A DNA stretch of 64,000 nt from Halichoerus grypus (taxonomy: Eukaryota; Chordata; Mammalia; Carnivora; Phocidae): the NCBI RefSeq assembly GCF_964656455.1, contig NC_135716.1, positions 111,384,389 to 111,448,388 of the forward strand. The letters are read 5' to 3'. The notes under the pieces were generated by a model that had not been told where the DNA came from, ran no database searches, and worked only from the letters and a program-made list of their open reading frames with translations. Shown piece after piece: positions 46,204-57,303 of this stretch. How positions within the stretch are numbered: the stretch's first letter is position 1; every line of letters starts with the position of its first letter. Position numbers and translations under genes: made by a program.

Positions 46204-46610
46204 ACGTAGGCTTGTTTTTAACCAACCTTAATCTCTCGTGGTTTATTTTCAGTTAATGTGTCATTTATGTTTTGAATTACTAGAATTGAGGAAGCATCTG
46301 TATTTTAGGTGAGAAGGTAGGAAGGTAATCAGTGGTAGATAGCACATGAATGTGTTTCAGTATAGCATTTCTTTCCTTTAAAAAAATTTTTTTGGAATTA
46401 TTATAGTTTATATAAAAGTATTGAGAATATCAGACCCCATGTTCCTACCAACATGATTAAACAAATATTAAAGTTTTATTTACTTGTTTTGTTATTTTTA
46501 TTAATAAATGTTACAGATACAGCCTAAGTTCTAACTCCACATCCTTTTCCCCTTCTTCCCTTCCCTGATAGTAACCATCATCCTGAATGTATCAATTTCT
46601 ACATCTTAAC

Positions 46611-46813
46611 TTTTTTTTTTTTAAAGATTTTGTTTATTTATTTGACAGAGAGAGAGAGACAGTGAGAGAGGGAACACAAGCAGGGGGAGTGGGAGAGGGA
46701 GAAGCAGTCTTCCCGCCAAGCAGGGAGCCCGATGCGGGGCTCCATCCCAGGACCCTGGGATCATGACCCAAGCCAAAGGCAGACGCTTAATGACTGAGCC
46801 ACCGAGGCGCTCC
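46611..46813 (-). mobile_element. Can-SINE near an EVI5 acceptor
   Basis: Flanked by ACATCTTAACTTT repeats; ends 128 bases upstream of the exon at 46942. Confidence 0.95.
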
Positions 46814-46941
46814 ACATCTTAACTTTTCTAAGTGATGCCTGATCTTTGTGTTTGATATAGGCTTATCTCGTATACACACAGTAATCTGGTTTGAAATGCT
46901 CAATTTTACTGTGTTTTAATTAATTCTTTTCTTCTCTTTAG

Positions 46942-47085
46942 GAGCATCTTCCAGAGCTCTTTGTGCATTTTCAGTCTCAGAGTTTTCATACCTCAATGTA
47001 TGCATCATCCTGGTTTCTGACTATCTTTCTTACGACTTTTCCATTACCAATTGCAACAAGGATATTTGATATCTTTATGTCCGAG
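46942..47085 (+). CDS. EVI5: EVI5 coding exon, C-terminal half of TBC domain
   Basis: The exon is 144 bases, 48 codons, phase 0, between TTCTCTTTAG and GAG|GTAAGC. It encodes EHLPELFVHFQSQSFHTSMY, then ASSWFLTIFLTTFPLPIATR and IFDIFMSE. The S-S-W-F-L-T-x-F block followed by P-x-x-x-x-x-R-I-x-D is a conserved signature of the second half of TBC domains. A Can-SINE on the - strand ends about 130 bases upstream (46813), so the acceptor side has also been remodelled, though outside the polypyrimidine tract. Confidence 0.97.
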
Positions 47086-47149
47086 GTAAGCTAATGGGCA
47101 GGCTGAGCAAAGGAATCATTGGGTTAATCATTAGTGCAAAGCAGTGAGG

Positions 47150-47385
47150 AGCCATGTGTTCCATACTAAACTACTTACTTTGATATTCTCCTTTAAACCT
47201 GTAATAACCCTATCAAGTACTGTTAGTACATTTAATAGATGATAGATGAGGAAGCTGAGACTTACTGGAAGGTTAAGTAGCTTGTCTGTGGACACACAGC
47301 ACATAAGTAGTGTAGTAACCATCGTTCAAATACAGGCAGTCGAAATCTGGAGCCCACACTCTTAAACCTCTGTATCACCTCCTGA
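47150..47385 (+). mobile_element. MIR
   Basis: ATGAGGAAGCTGAGACTTAC, GGTTAAGTAGCTTGTCTGTG and CTGGAGCCCACACTCTTAAA are MIR segments in order. Confidence 0.75.
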
Positions 47386-47637
47386 TTGATTTAGTGAGAA
47401 TTAGTGAGAAGTGAAATTTGCCTTACAGTTAATATTATTGCTCTGCATCTGTTACCCAAAGAGCAAGAAGTAATGAATATATTTTTTTTATATTCCGTGA
47501 ATATATTGCAGGTTTAATTGTCATTGTCATGTTGTAGTCATCTTTTGTCTTTTATTCTATATTTTGGATGAGAAGGTAGGCAGGTTAGGTGACAAATTGT
47601 AGGTAGCACTTGAAAGTGTTATTAATCAGTATTAATA

Positions 47638-47755
47638 AAGGCTGGCTGGCTCAGCCGGGAGAGCATGTGATTCTTGATCTCAGGGTCATAGAGCTTACTT
47701 AAAAATAAATAAAATAAATAAATAAATAAATAAATAGATAGATAGATAGATAGAA
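47638..47755 (+). mobile_element. Old tRNA-derived SINE fragment with (AAAT)n(AGAT)n tail
   Basis: GGCTGGCTGGCTCAGCCGGG and TGATCTCAGGGTCATAGAGC resemble a short old Can-SINE. The A-rich tail has expanded into AAAT and then AGAT tetranucleotides (about 47700-47755). Confidence 0.75.
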
Positions 47756-47829
47756 TATCTTAATCAAACCCAGTGTTAATTGTTGTTAATTACATCTTGG
47801 GAAGATTAGCTTATATTACCTAGTTAAAT

Positions 47830-48073
47830 TAGTTTAGTTTGGAGCCAGGAAACTGTGATTTGTGTGCTGACCCTACTGGTTCAGGTACTAAAACTGTCCT
47901 TCCACTTATTTTTGTAAATAGTTTTCTTGGAACATAGCCATGCCCATTTGTTGTGTTATCTCCGTCTGCTTTTGGTCTTAGTGACAGAGTTGAATTGTGA
48001 CAGTAACCACATAGCCTACAAAGCCTAAAATATTTGCTATCTGACTTTTTACAAAAAAAGTTTGCCAGTTCTA
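47830..48073. mobile_element. hAT-Charlie-like element remnant
   Basis: TTCTTGGAACATAGCCATGC, AAGCCTAAAATATTTGCTAT and ACAAAAAAAGTTTGCCAGTT match a common MER-type hAT family from memory. Its right edge lies 98 bases before the exon at 48171. Confidence 0.65.
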
Positions 48074-48170
48074 GTAAGACAAATATTTACCTTAGTATTC
48101 TTTTGAATGATTAGTTTTTGTCAATGGAAGAGTAAGACAAGTTTGGCTTTATAAAAATGTGTTTCCACAG

Positions 48171-48260
48171 GGTTTAGAAATAGTGTTTCGAGTAGGATTA
48201 GCACTTCTTCAAATGAATCAGGCAGAACTGATGCAACTTGACATGGAAGGGATGTTACAG
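48171..48260 (+). CDS. EVI5: EVI5 coding exon, end of TBC domain
   Basis: The exon is 90 bases, 30 codons, phase 0, with acceptor TTTCCACAG and donor CAG|GTAGGT. It encodes GLEIVFRVGLALLQMNQAEL followed by MQLDMEGMLQ, the closing helices of the TBC domain. Only 103 bases of intron separate it from the next exon, the shortest intron in the window. Confidence 0.97.
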
Positions 48261-48363
48261 GTAGGTCAGTTCATGATTTCTTGAGTGTCTTTAGATTTTA
48301 CTCTTAATTAGTCAGTAATAAACAGCACTAAGTAGTTCTTATACTTTGCTTATGTTTTATTAG

Positions 48364-48461
48364 CACTTTCAGAAGGTCATTCCACATCAGTTTGATGGTG
48401 GTCCAGACAAATTAATCCAGGCAGCTTACCAAGTCAAATATAACTCAAAAAAAATGAAAAA
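48364..48461 (+). CDS. EVI5: EVI5 coding exon, post-TBC segment
   Basis: The exon is 98 bases, with acceptor TTTTATTAG and donor AA|GTAAGT. It encodes HFQKVIPHQFDGGPDKLIQA followed by AYQVKYNSKKMKK, with the last Lys codon split AA/G across the following 12.6-kb intron. The basic stretch NSKKMKK leads into the coiled-coil region used for dimerisation and partner binding in this family. Confidence 0.96.
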
Positions 48462-48874
48462 GTAAGTATTTTATATTTTGGTTTTTAGTCATGGGTATTT
48501 GTTGAAGCATATAGGAGATTAAATAGAAGTGTCAAAACAGTCCAATGATAAGTGCAGTTTTCTTCCTCAGTTTATAGAACTGTAGCATTTTATTTGGTGG
48601 TACTGGTTTCAATATAACATTAATGTTGGAATTTCATACTTCTCTTAGTAGTGGTGCTTGTGACCATTATATATTACCTGTGAAACTCCCCTTTCCCATT
48701 CCACATTGACTGGAATTAGGAACCTGTGAGTGTGCTGTTATTTTGAAAACCACTTCTGTGGTGTGATCCAACTTCACTGACATTCTTTTCTGCTCAACCC
48801 CAGACTGTAACTTAAGTTCAGGATTAGTCTAACCAACAAGGTAGACATGAGGTATAGATTGAGAATTTAAGTTG

Positions 48875-49074
48875 TTTTTTTTTAAAGATTTTATTTTTAT
48901 TTTGATAGAGACACAGCAAGAGAGGGAACACAAGCAGGGGGAATGGGGTAGGGAGAAATAGGGAGAAACAGGCTTCCTGCCGAGCTGGGAACCCAATGTG
49001 GGACTCGATCCCAGGACCCTGGGACCATGCTGAGCCAAAGGCAGATGCTTAACGACTGAGCCACCCAAGTGCCC
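48875..49074 (-). mobile_element. Can-SINE
   Basis: Poly(T) start, GAGCCACCCAAGTGCCC end, short TTAAGTT-like flanks. Confidence 0.92.
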
Positions 49075-49456
49075 TAAGTTTTTTTTTTTTTTATTGTGTA
49101 TTATTTTCTAATGAAACTTTTCTTGTTATATATTTAATGGAAGTCCAAGGTAAGCAGTCTTGGCTCCCAAAGATTTTTTGAAATATGGTAAAGGTATTAA
49201 GAATGACAGCTCTTGTTCTTCCAGCTTCTGTATTTAAATAAATCTTAGCCAGAGGTCATAATTACCATTCCTGACACTATTTTCTGTGGTACAAGATACT
49301 TTAAAATAATAGCAATACTATATGCTAACAGTTCTCAGTATCTTCACTGCTGTAACATAAAATTCCATTCACATGTATGACATACTCCCATGGATGTTCC
49401 TACCCAGGAAATATATTAGAATATGAGTGAGAATTATGTTATTAAAATTAGCTCTA

Positions 49457-49655
49457 GGGGCACCTAGGTGGCTCAGTCTGAGGTTAAGCGTCTGCCTTCA
49501 GCTCAGGTCATGATCTTGGGTCCTGGGATCGAGTCCCCCATCGGGCTCTCTGCTCAGTGGGGAGTTTGCTTTTCCCTCTCCCTCTGACCCTCCTCCCTGC
49601 TTGTGCTTGCTCTCTCTCTCTCAAATAAATAAATGAAATCTTATAAATAAATAAA
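49457..49655 (+). mobile_element. Can-SINE
   Basis: GGGGCACCTAGGTGGCTCAG start; AAAATTAGCTCTA and AAAATCAGATCTAA form degenerate target repeats. Confidence 0.92.
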
Positions 49656-49659
49656 ATCA

Positions 49660-50774
49660 GATCTAATTCACAAAAACAAGCCAATTTATGAGCTTTCACT
49701 ATTATTATTAATAAATTACTTGTGAAATTACACCATGATGTTGAGACATTATTGACAAAAAAGCAATTCTGTTCTATAATTGATAAAACCTTTAGGGGCC
49801 ATGTCAACTTCCAGCTCTTGGTAAAACCACATTTAAATCACACTAGCCAAAAAGAGAATTTATTTTACTTTAATTACAGAGAACAACATAACTGATTTTC
49901 CTTTTAGATTTTATTTATCACCATTATAATCCCATTTCTGAAATTCTGGTTATGCTATTTACTTATCAAACTTACAACCCTCTAGTTCTTTCACTCTCTT
50001 ACTCATACAATATCTCTGTTCCACTTAAGATCTCTACTCTGATGTTAAATAGCCTTCCTCTGATCCAAATAAGCATACTTCATCTGATGTTTTGTACCCT
50101 GTGTTCATGTAGCCAAGTGTCAGAGAACATTGCATAAACAAATTGCTGGCAGTAAGTTGTATCTGCATTGTCACTTCATGTGTATTTTTATTGACCTTGA
50201 TTAATTATCCCATTCCCCATGGTGATTATTTCAAACTTTGCCATTTTTCCCAGATTCTGTGCCCATTTTGCCCTGTCTAACTCTTTGGCAGGCTATTTTG
50301 CTTGTTAATTCATCAGCCATCATTTTTCAAGCTCTCTGAACTTTTTCTCCTATAATTTCCAGCTTATAGAGTTAGCCATATTTCTTTTCTTCCCTTTTCA
50401 GAATGTAGTATTTCTGTGCCTTTACAGTGCTAATTCAGGATGTTATTTCCATCTCTTCCAGGTCCTTGCTCCACTAGTTTTTTCTACTTTTATCTTCATC
50501 CCTTCCTTCTGTTTCATTTTCTTCAATGTACAAAGGTATTTTTGAGTTCTGACTTAAAAACAACAAAACAAAACCTACCTCAACATAGCATTTCATTCTC
50601 CTTTTATGAAACTTAATTGTGAAGGAAAGAATAGTTTACTCATTAGCTCCAGATCATATTTCATCTGCCATTTTTTTTTTTCATTTGGGACATTTTTCAA
50701 ATATACAGAGAGACACTGGAATAATAAAGAAATATCCATATGCTTATCATCTAGATTAAAGTTAATATTCATCT
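49660..50774. other. Intronic sequence, nothing recognised
   Basis: AT-rich, no clear repeats or genes. Confidence 0.45.
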
Positions 50775-50865
50775 TTTTAAAAATTTTAATTCCAATATAG
50801 TTAATAACACACAGTGTTATATTAGTTTCAGGTATACAATATAATGATTCAGCATTAATATTTTG
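50775..50865 (-). mobile_element. L1 3' end fragment
   Basis: AATTCCAATATAGTTAATAA and TTATATTAGTTTCAGGTATA are the antisense carnivoran L1 terminus. Confidence 0.75.
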
Positions 50866-51315
50866 TCATTTACTTCATCTACTTTCTTAGTGGATAAAAT
50901 TATATTTTTTTGAAAGTAAATTACAGAATTCATGACATTTCACTCCTTCAGTATTCAGTATATAAAGCAGGATGAAGGACATAGAGTGATGGGGTGCTAT
51001 TTTAGGTAGAGCACTCAAGGATAGAGCACATAGACTGATAAGGTACCATTTGAGCAGACACCTGAGAGAAATGAGAGAGCAAACCATGTGATAGTATTCC
51101 ATGCTGAGAGAACAGTAAATGTAATGACTAAGGCCAGAATGTGAGCGATACGTTTTGGGTTTTTTTTTTTAATTTTAAAAAATTTTTCTTTTTTTTTTTT
51201 GTGATCAATATGTTTAAAGAATAGCAAAAAGCCAGTGTGACTGTAGCATAGGTAAATAGGAGTGTGTTGGCCAATGAAATCCAAAACATAGTAGGGAGCA
51301 AGGGGTATTTAAAGC

Positions 51316-51462
51316 TGGGCTGTTTTATAAGGTAGTTACTACCTACATGTGGCTATTTAAATTTTAAAAACTAAAGATTAATTCATCAGTTATATTAGCC
51401 ACATTTCAAGTGCTCATTGTCACTTAGATTTGGCTAGTGGCTACCATATTAGACAGCATAGA
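51316..51462. mobile_element. Short hAT-Charlie-like element
   Basis: About 147 bases, nearly palindromic ends (GTTACTACCTACATGTGGCT and GGCTAGTGGCTACCATATTA), related to the copies at 91 and 27719. Confidence 0.6.
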
Positions 51463-51778
51463 TCTAAAACATTTTCACTGTTGGTAAAGATCTGTTGGAC
51501 ATGTTGGCCTCCTCAGGGACCAGACTTATATTTTTAAGTCTAAGGGAAACCATTAGAGAATTTTGACAAAAGTGACATCACCTTATTTCAAAATTTCACT
51601 TTTTGCTGTCTAGAAGAGTAGGTAGCGGTTGGCCAAGTGAAGAGAAGGCAGGCATTTTAGGCAGAAAGGTAGTATGTACAAAGGCTCAGAGGTTCCTTTA
51701 AGACAAGAAATTTGTAAGCAATTATTCTTAGGTTTTTTTGTTGTAATGTTTTTTTTCTTTTTTTAAGATTTTATTTAT

Positions 51779-51965
51779 GGGGCGCCTGGGTGGCTCAGTC
51801 GTTAAGCATCTGCCTTCGGCTCAGGTCATGATCCCAGGGTCCTGGGATCGAGCCCCGCATCGGACTCCCTGCTCGGCAGGAAGCCTGCTTCTCCCTCTCC
51901 CACTCCCCCTGCTTGTGTTCCCTCTCTCGCTGTCTCTTTCTCTGTCAAATAATTAAATAAAATCT

Positions 51966-51996
<31 letters not shown>

Positions 51997-51997
51997 A
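51779..51997 (+). mobile_element. Can-SINE, inner, sense
   Basis: Near-consensus copy from GGGGCGCCTGGGTGGCTCAG to an (AAAT)n tail, tail-to-tail with the next SINE. Confidence 0.95.
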
Positions 51998-52219
51998 TTT
52001 TGTTTTATTTTTTTATTTTTTAAAGATTTTATTTATTCATTTGAGACATAGGGATACAGAGAGAGAGAGAGAGCATGAGCAGGGAGAGAGGCAGAGGGAG
52101 AGGGAGAAGCAGGCTCCCCGCTGAGCAGGGAGCCCAATGCGGGGCTCCATCCCAGGACGCTGGGATCATGACCTGAGCCAAAGGCAGACGCTTAACCATC
52201 TGAGCCACCCAGGCGCCCC
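51998..52219 (-). mobile_element. Can-SINE, inner, antisense
   Basis: T-rich start to GAGCCACCCAGGCGCCCC. It forms an almost unspaced inverted pair with the preceding copy. Confidence 0.95.
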
Positions 52220-52439
52220 AAGATTTTATTTATTTTTTGACAGAGAGACAGCGAGAGAGGGAACACAAGCAGGGGGAGTGGGAGAGGGAAAAGCAGACCT
52301 CCCGCTGAGCAGGGAGTCCGATGCGGGGCTGGATCCCAGGACTCTGGGATCATGAGCTGAGCTGAAGGCAGACGCTTAATGACTGAGCCACCCAGGTGCC
52401 CCTGTTGTTGTAATTTTTATTTTGGTATACTTTTAAACT

Positions 52440-53150
52440 TTTAAAAAAGTTATAAATAATATGTGTGTGTGTAAGTAAAACCCATACCCGTTTTTAGGGG
52501 ATCCATTTGAGAGTAAGTTAAGATACTGTGCCCTTTTTTCTTAAATACTTGAATGAATGTGTACTTCCTAAGAACAAGGACTTTTATTTTTTTAGCAGAA
52601 CCCAATAGTTAATCAAAATCAGGAAATTATCATAGATACAGTACTATTACCAAATTCCCAAAGCATGTTCACGTTTTATCACTTTTCTCAGTTAATACTC
52701 TTTGTAAGTCCCCCCTTTCAGACCCCTGCCTAATCCTCTCTCCTGTCCACTCCCTACCCCTCACCTCCTGGGTTTTGGATCCACTTTAAGTACTCCAGGA
52801 TCATGTATTGCATTAATTGTGTCAGATCAATCTCCTTTAATCTGAAACACTCCCTCCACTCTTCTTGTATGTCTTGACCTTGATACATTTAAAGAGTACA
52901 AGCTAGTTATTTTGTGGAAAATCCCACAGTTTGGGTTTTTCTTGCATTTCCTCATGAGTAGATTCACGTTGTGCATTTTTGGCAGGTATACCAATGATGT
53001 GTCTTTTCAATTAACCATGCAGTGGGTGCATGATAATGGTTTACCTCAGAATTGATGATGGTATCTCTAATCATTGGGTTAAGGTGATGTCTGCCAAGTT
53101 TAACTACAATAAAGTTATTATTTTGTCTTCTATTATTATTTGTTTCCAGA
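52440..53150 (-). mobile_element. Old L1 fragment
   Basis: CTTCCTAAGAACAAGGACTT, AAAATCAGGAAATTATCATA, CCAGGATCATGTATTGCATT and AGGTGATGTCTGCCAAGTTT are antisense old-L1 blocks. A related fragment lies at about 59990-60330. Confidence 0.65.
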
Positions 53151-53739
53151 TGCTTTGAGATTATATACTATCCTGTTCCTTACCACAACTTCTTTCACCA
53201 GATTTACATCCACTTAAGATTTTCTCACTCTCCCATTCCTTCTGTATTAATTGGCATTCTACTGTAAGGAAGAGCTTTTCCTTTTCTCTAATATATTTAT
53301 TCATTTATTTATATAAGTGTGAATTTGTGGGCTCTTTTTTTATTTGGTGAATTATAATTCATTATTCTCCAGTTATCCCTGCTTTGTCCAGTAGGAGTCC
53401 TTTCAAGCTGGCTGTTGTGTCCTTTTGACATGTCCCCATGGTTCTTTGAGAATTTCCTTATTTTAAGACAACAAAAAGCTCTAGGCTCATCTTGTCTCTT
53501 ACCTGCTCCTGCACAGGAGCAAGTCATTTCTCCAAAGAGCCTTGATTTCTTTTAGTAAGCTTTTAAAATGTTGCCTGAAGGTAATGGATAGACACTGAAG
53601 CAGTTGGCCTCTGGGAGTGGCATGATCCAAATCAACATTCTAAAAATGTCATCCTGGTAATAGTGTGCAGAAGAGATTGAATTATGAAACTGGCAGTAGA
53701 GAGAACAATTATGAGGTTCCTTTAGTAATTAAGGCAAGA

Positions 53740-54360
53740 TATAATGAAGGCCTAAAAATGCTGCCAATAAAAGAATGATGTAGCTCTGTAGTTTCTTTGA
53801 AGTCGCTTTGTAGAAACCTTATAAGCACACCTTGGCCAGCTGATCAAGGTCAATATCAATAGTGATATCCTGGTGATAATTTGTACCCTTGATATGATGT
53901 GATGAAAATGGGACTGACTTCTGTGGTCTTCTTCCTCCAAACCCATAACCTCAATACAATCATGAACAAACATAAGAGAAATCCCAATTGAGGAATATTC
54001 TTCAAAATACCTGACCAGTACTTCTCAAACAAAGTCATCAAAAACATGGAAGGTCTTAGAAATTGTCACAGCCAAGAGGAGCCTAAGAAGACATGGCAAC
54101 TTAATGTAATGTGATTCCCTGGATGGGATCCTAGAATAGGAGAAGGACATTAGACAAAAATTTAGAAATCTGAATGTAGTATGGACTTTAGTTAACAGTG
54201 TATCAATATTAGTTCATTAATTGTTACAAATGTTCTATACTAATGTAAAATGTAAAACAGGAGAAACTGGGGACAAGGTATATGGGAACTCTGTGCTCTT
54301 CTCACTTATTTTGTAGATCTAAAACTCTTCTCAAAAATAAAGTTTATTAAAAAACTACTA
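53740..54360 (+). mobile_element. Old L1 3' end
   Basis: CACAGCCAAGAGGAGCCTAA, CTGGATGGGATCCTAGAATA, GTATCAATATTAGTTCATTA and a final AATAAAGTTTATTAAAAA. Confidence 0.65.
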
Positions 54361-55586
54361 TCAGTGCAGTTGGAGAGGCAATAATATATTTTAGAGCATT
54401 GTTAAGAAGGTTGAATTGAACGTGCTTGGTGACTGAATTGGGAAGCAAGGATTAAATGAGGATTTCTAGTGTTTTGTTTTAGGTGCATGAGTGAGTAATG
54501 ATAACATTTATCACCTAACACATAACAAAATATTCACTTCAAAGTAGGCACTTGTGAAGACTGTAAACTTCAACAGTGCAGCCATTGTTCAAAACATTTT
54601 TTACCTCTTTGGAGTCTTTTATAAATTCTTTTGGATAGCCTATTCTTTTAGATATACTAAAGTAAGAGACATGGTAGCATACAGTCAAGGGTGTGACCTT
54701 AGGCAAGTTTCTCAGTCTTTCGAAGCCTCCAAATGGGCATAACAAGCTGCATTAAAAAGTCAGGTTTGTGGGAGGATTGTGGGAAGATGGAGTAGAAGGC
54801 ACCAGGAATCTGTCTCCCACCTAGAAAACAATTGCTGTGGCAGAATCTGATGTGACTCTTTTGGAACTCTGGGGCTTATTGAAGCCTTGTAACTTCTAGG
54901 AGAAGGCTGCGATGGTGAATTGTGGTTAATTTGGTCAGTTTCAACTCTTAGCACATTAGCACCCCTTAGCACCATCCTGTACCCTTCAGCCACATGGTAA
55001 GCAGCTGTGCTTGTATTTCTGGAGCAACTTTCATGCAGCTTGTAGGAACCAGGGTGGGCAAAAATGACCTTGTCTTCTATATATCAGAGATCTGTGTGCT
55101 CTGATCAGTGATTGCTGTGCTGTTTCTGATCACAGGTGCAAGAAAGTGAGCAGCCATTGGTGTTGCACCACTTTCCATTGTTGCAAGTCCCCTCTTCCTC
55201 CGGCTGAAATAACTACCAAGAGACTTAAAGGGCGTCATCCTTCTCTTCCTTTTATTTTTCTTTTCTCCCCGCTTTTGGGAGCCAGACAGGAAAGACTAGG
55301 ACATTCAAAAACAACTGCATATTTGGGGGAAATTAGAAAGTGACTGTGTGTGCCCAGGGAAAGGCTCAGAAAAGTCCTGAGACAGTTTACAGCTCAGGTT
55401 GATCTTCAGCACAAAGATAGCCTGTAACAATCAAAAAGACAAAATCAATAACAAAAAACAGCAAGCTCTGGGGAGAGGGGAGACTGATTTCCTGAGTTAC
55501 CACATTACTAGATTCAAATGTCTAGTTTTTAACAAAAATCACAAGGTATATGAAGAAAAGGAAAGTATAGCCCAAAGGAAAAGAAT
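54361..55586. other. Intronic sequence, nothing firmly recognised
   Basis: Part of 54770-55550 (for example GTGGGAAGATGGAGTAGAAG) may be the 5' end of the old L1 that follows, but I cannot confirm it. No gene seen. Confidence 0.4.
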
Positions 55587-55898
55587 ATTGACCCTTGAAC
55601 AACATGGATTTGAACTGTGCTCATCCACTTATATGCAGATTGTTTTCAATAAATGCAATACAGTACTGCAAATGTATTTTCTCTTATAATTTTCTTAATA
55701 ACATTTTCTTTTCTCTAGCTACCTTCATCATAAGATTATAGTATATAATATATACAGAATATATGTTGACTGTGCTATTGGTAAGGGTTCCAGTCAACAG
55801 TAGTGAAGTTTTTGGAGAGCCAGAAATTATACACAGATTTTCAACTGTCCAGGGGTGTCAGCACTTCTGATTCTCATGTTGTTCAAGGGTCAGCTGTA
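55587..55898. mobile_element. Tc/mariner-type MITE
   Basis: Clear terminal inverted repeats: TTGACCCTTGAACAACATG at the left and CATGTTGTTCAAGGGTCAG at the right, over 312 bases, non-coding. It interrupts old L1-like sequence. Confidence 0.8.
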
Positions 55899-56636
55899 AA
55901 TAGAAACTATTATCTGAAAGAGACTTGATGGCAGATAAAGTAGACAGAGACTTTAAAAGAAGCTCAAAGAACTAAAGTAAGAAGTGGGGAAGATTGAGAA
56001 AAAGATGAACAAAATGGAAATATTAGTAAAGAGATAGAAAACCTAAAAGGAAACAAAAAAAATTCTGGATCTGAAAAGTCCAGTAACTGAAATGAAAGAC
56101 TCATAGAGTGATTAAAAATCAGATTTCAGCAGGCAGAAGAATAAGTGAACTTGAAGATAGAATATTGGGAATTACTGAATTTGAGGAACAAAAAGAATAA
56201 AGATCAAAGAAAACTGAACAGAGTCAAAGGGGACCAACATACACATTGCAAGAGTCCCAGAAGAAGAGAGAAAGGGTCAGAGAAAATATTTGAAGATATA
56301 ATGGCTGAAAACTTCCCAAATTTGTTGAAAGACATGAATATAAACATCCAAGAAGCTCCGCGAACTCCAGGTAATGTGAAGTCAAAGAGATCCACACTGA
56401 GATACATTATAATCACACTTGCAAAAGACAGAGAAAATCTTGAAAGCAGCAAAAGAGAAGCCAGTCACCACATAAAAGAGGTTCTTAATAAGACTACAAG
56501 AGTACAAGCAGAGTTCTCATCATAAACTTTTGAGTCCAAAAAACAGTGGGCCAATATATTCAAAGTGCTAAAAGAAAAAAATTGTCAACCAAGAATCCAA
56601 ATCTGGCAAAACTGTCCCTTAAAAGTGAGGAAAAAT

Positions 56637-56834
56637 GGGGCGCCTGGGTGGCTCAGTCGTTGGGCATCTGCCTTCGGCTCAGGTCATGATCCCGGGGTCC
56701 TGGAATCGAGCCCCGCATCGGGCTCCCCGCTCCGGGGCGGGAGGCCTGCTTCTCCCTCTCCCTCTGCCCCCGCTTGTGTTCCCTCTCTCGCTGTGTCTCT
56801 GTCAAATAAGTAAATAAAATCTTAAAAAAAAAAA
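56637..56834 (+). mobile_element. Can-SINE, young copy
   Basis: GGGGCGCCTGGGTGGCTCAG start and poly(A) end, with 15-base direct repeats AAAAGTGAGGAAAAA. Confidence 0.96.
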
Positions 56835-57095
56835 AAAAGTGAGGAAAAAAAATCAAGACATTTTCAGACAAAGATTGAGGGAGCTCATTACCACTAGACC
56901 TGCGTTGCAAGAAATGCTTGTTCATGTAGGGTGAAAGGAAAGGACACTAGACAATAATTCAAAGTTGTATAAAGAAATAAAGATTCTAATTAAGGTAAAC
57001 ACATGGGCAATTATAAAAGCTATTATTTTAACAGTGGGTTGTAACTCCACTTTTTGTTTTCTACATGAATTAAGACTAATACATTAAAGAAAACT

Positions 57096-57303
57096 GGGGT
57101 GTCTGGGTGACTCAGTTGAGTGTCTGACTCTTGATTTTGCCTCAGGTCGTGATCTCAGGGTCATGGGACTGAGCCCCATATCGGGCTCTGTGCTTGGGCA
57201 CGGAGTGTACTTGAGATGCTCTCCCTCTCCCCCATGTACCTCCCCCTGCTCGCTCACTTTCTCTCTGTCTCTCCCTCTCAAATAAATGAAATACTAAAAA
57301 AAG
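57096..57303 (+). mobile_element. Can-SINE, old copy
   Basis: GGGGTGTCTGGGTGACTCAG start, CT-rich body and CAAATAAATGAAATACTAAA end. Confidence 0.9.

Larger units (their letters stand above)
51745..52402 (-). mobile_element. Host Can-SINE of a three-SINE nest
   Basis: The host copy occupies 51745-51778 and 52220-52402. The interruption repeats AAGATTTTATTTAT on both sides (51765-51778 and 52220-52233). The outer target repeat is TTGTTGTAAT. Confidence 0.92.

Noticed and set aside
56635..56925. Several overlapping frames with RGGRP-, PSPSAP- or REREHKRG-rich sequence, also seen at other SINEs
   Set aside because: They are translations of Can-SINE sequence and recur wherever a SINE lies.
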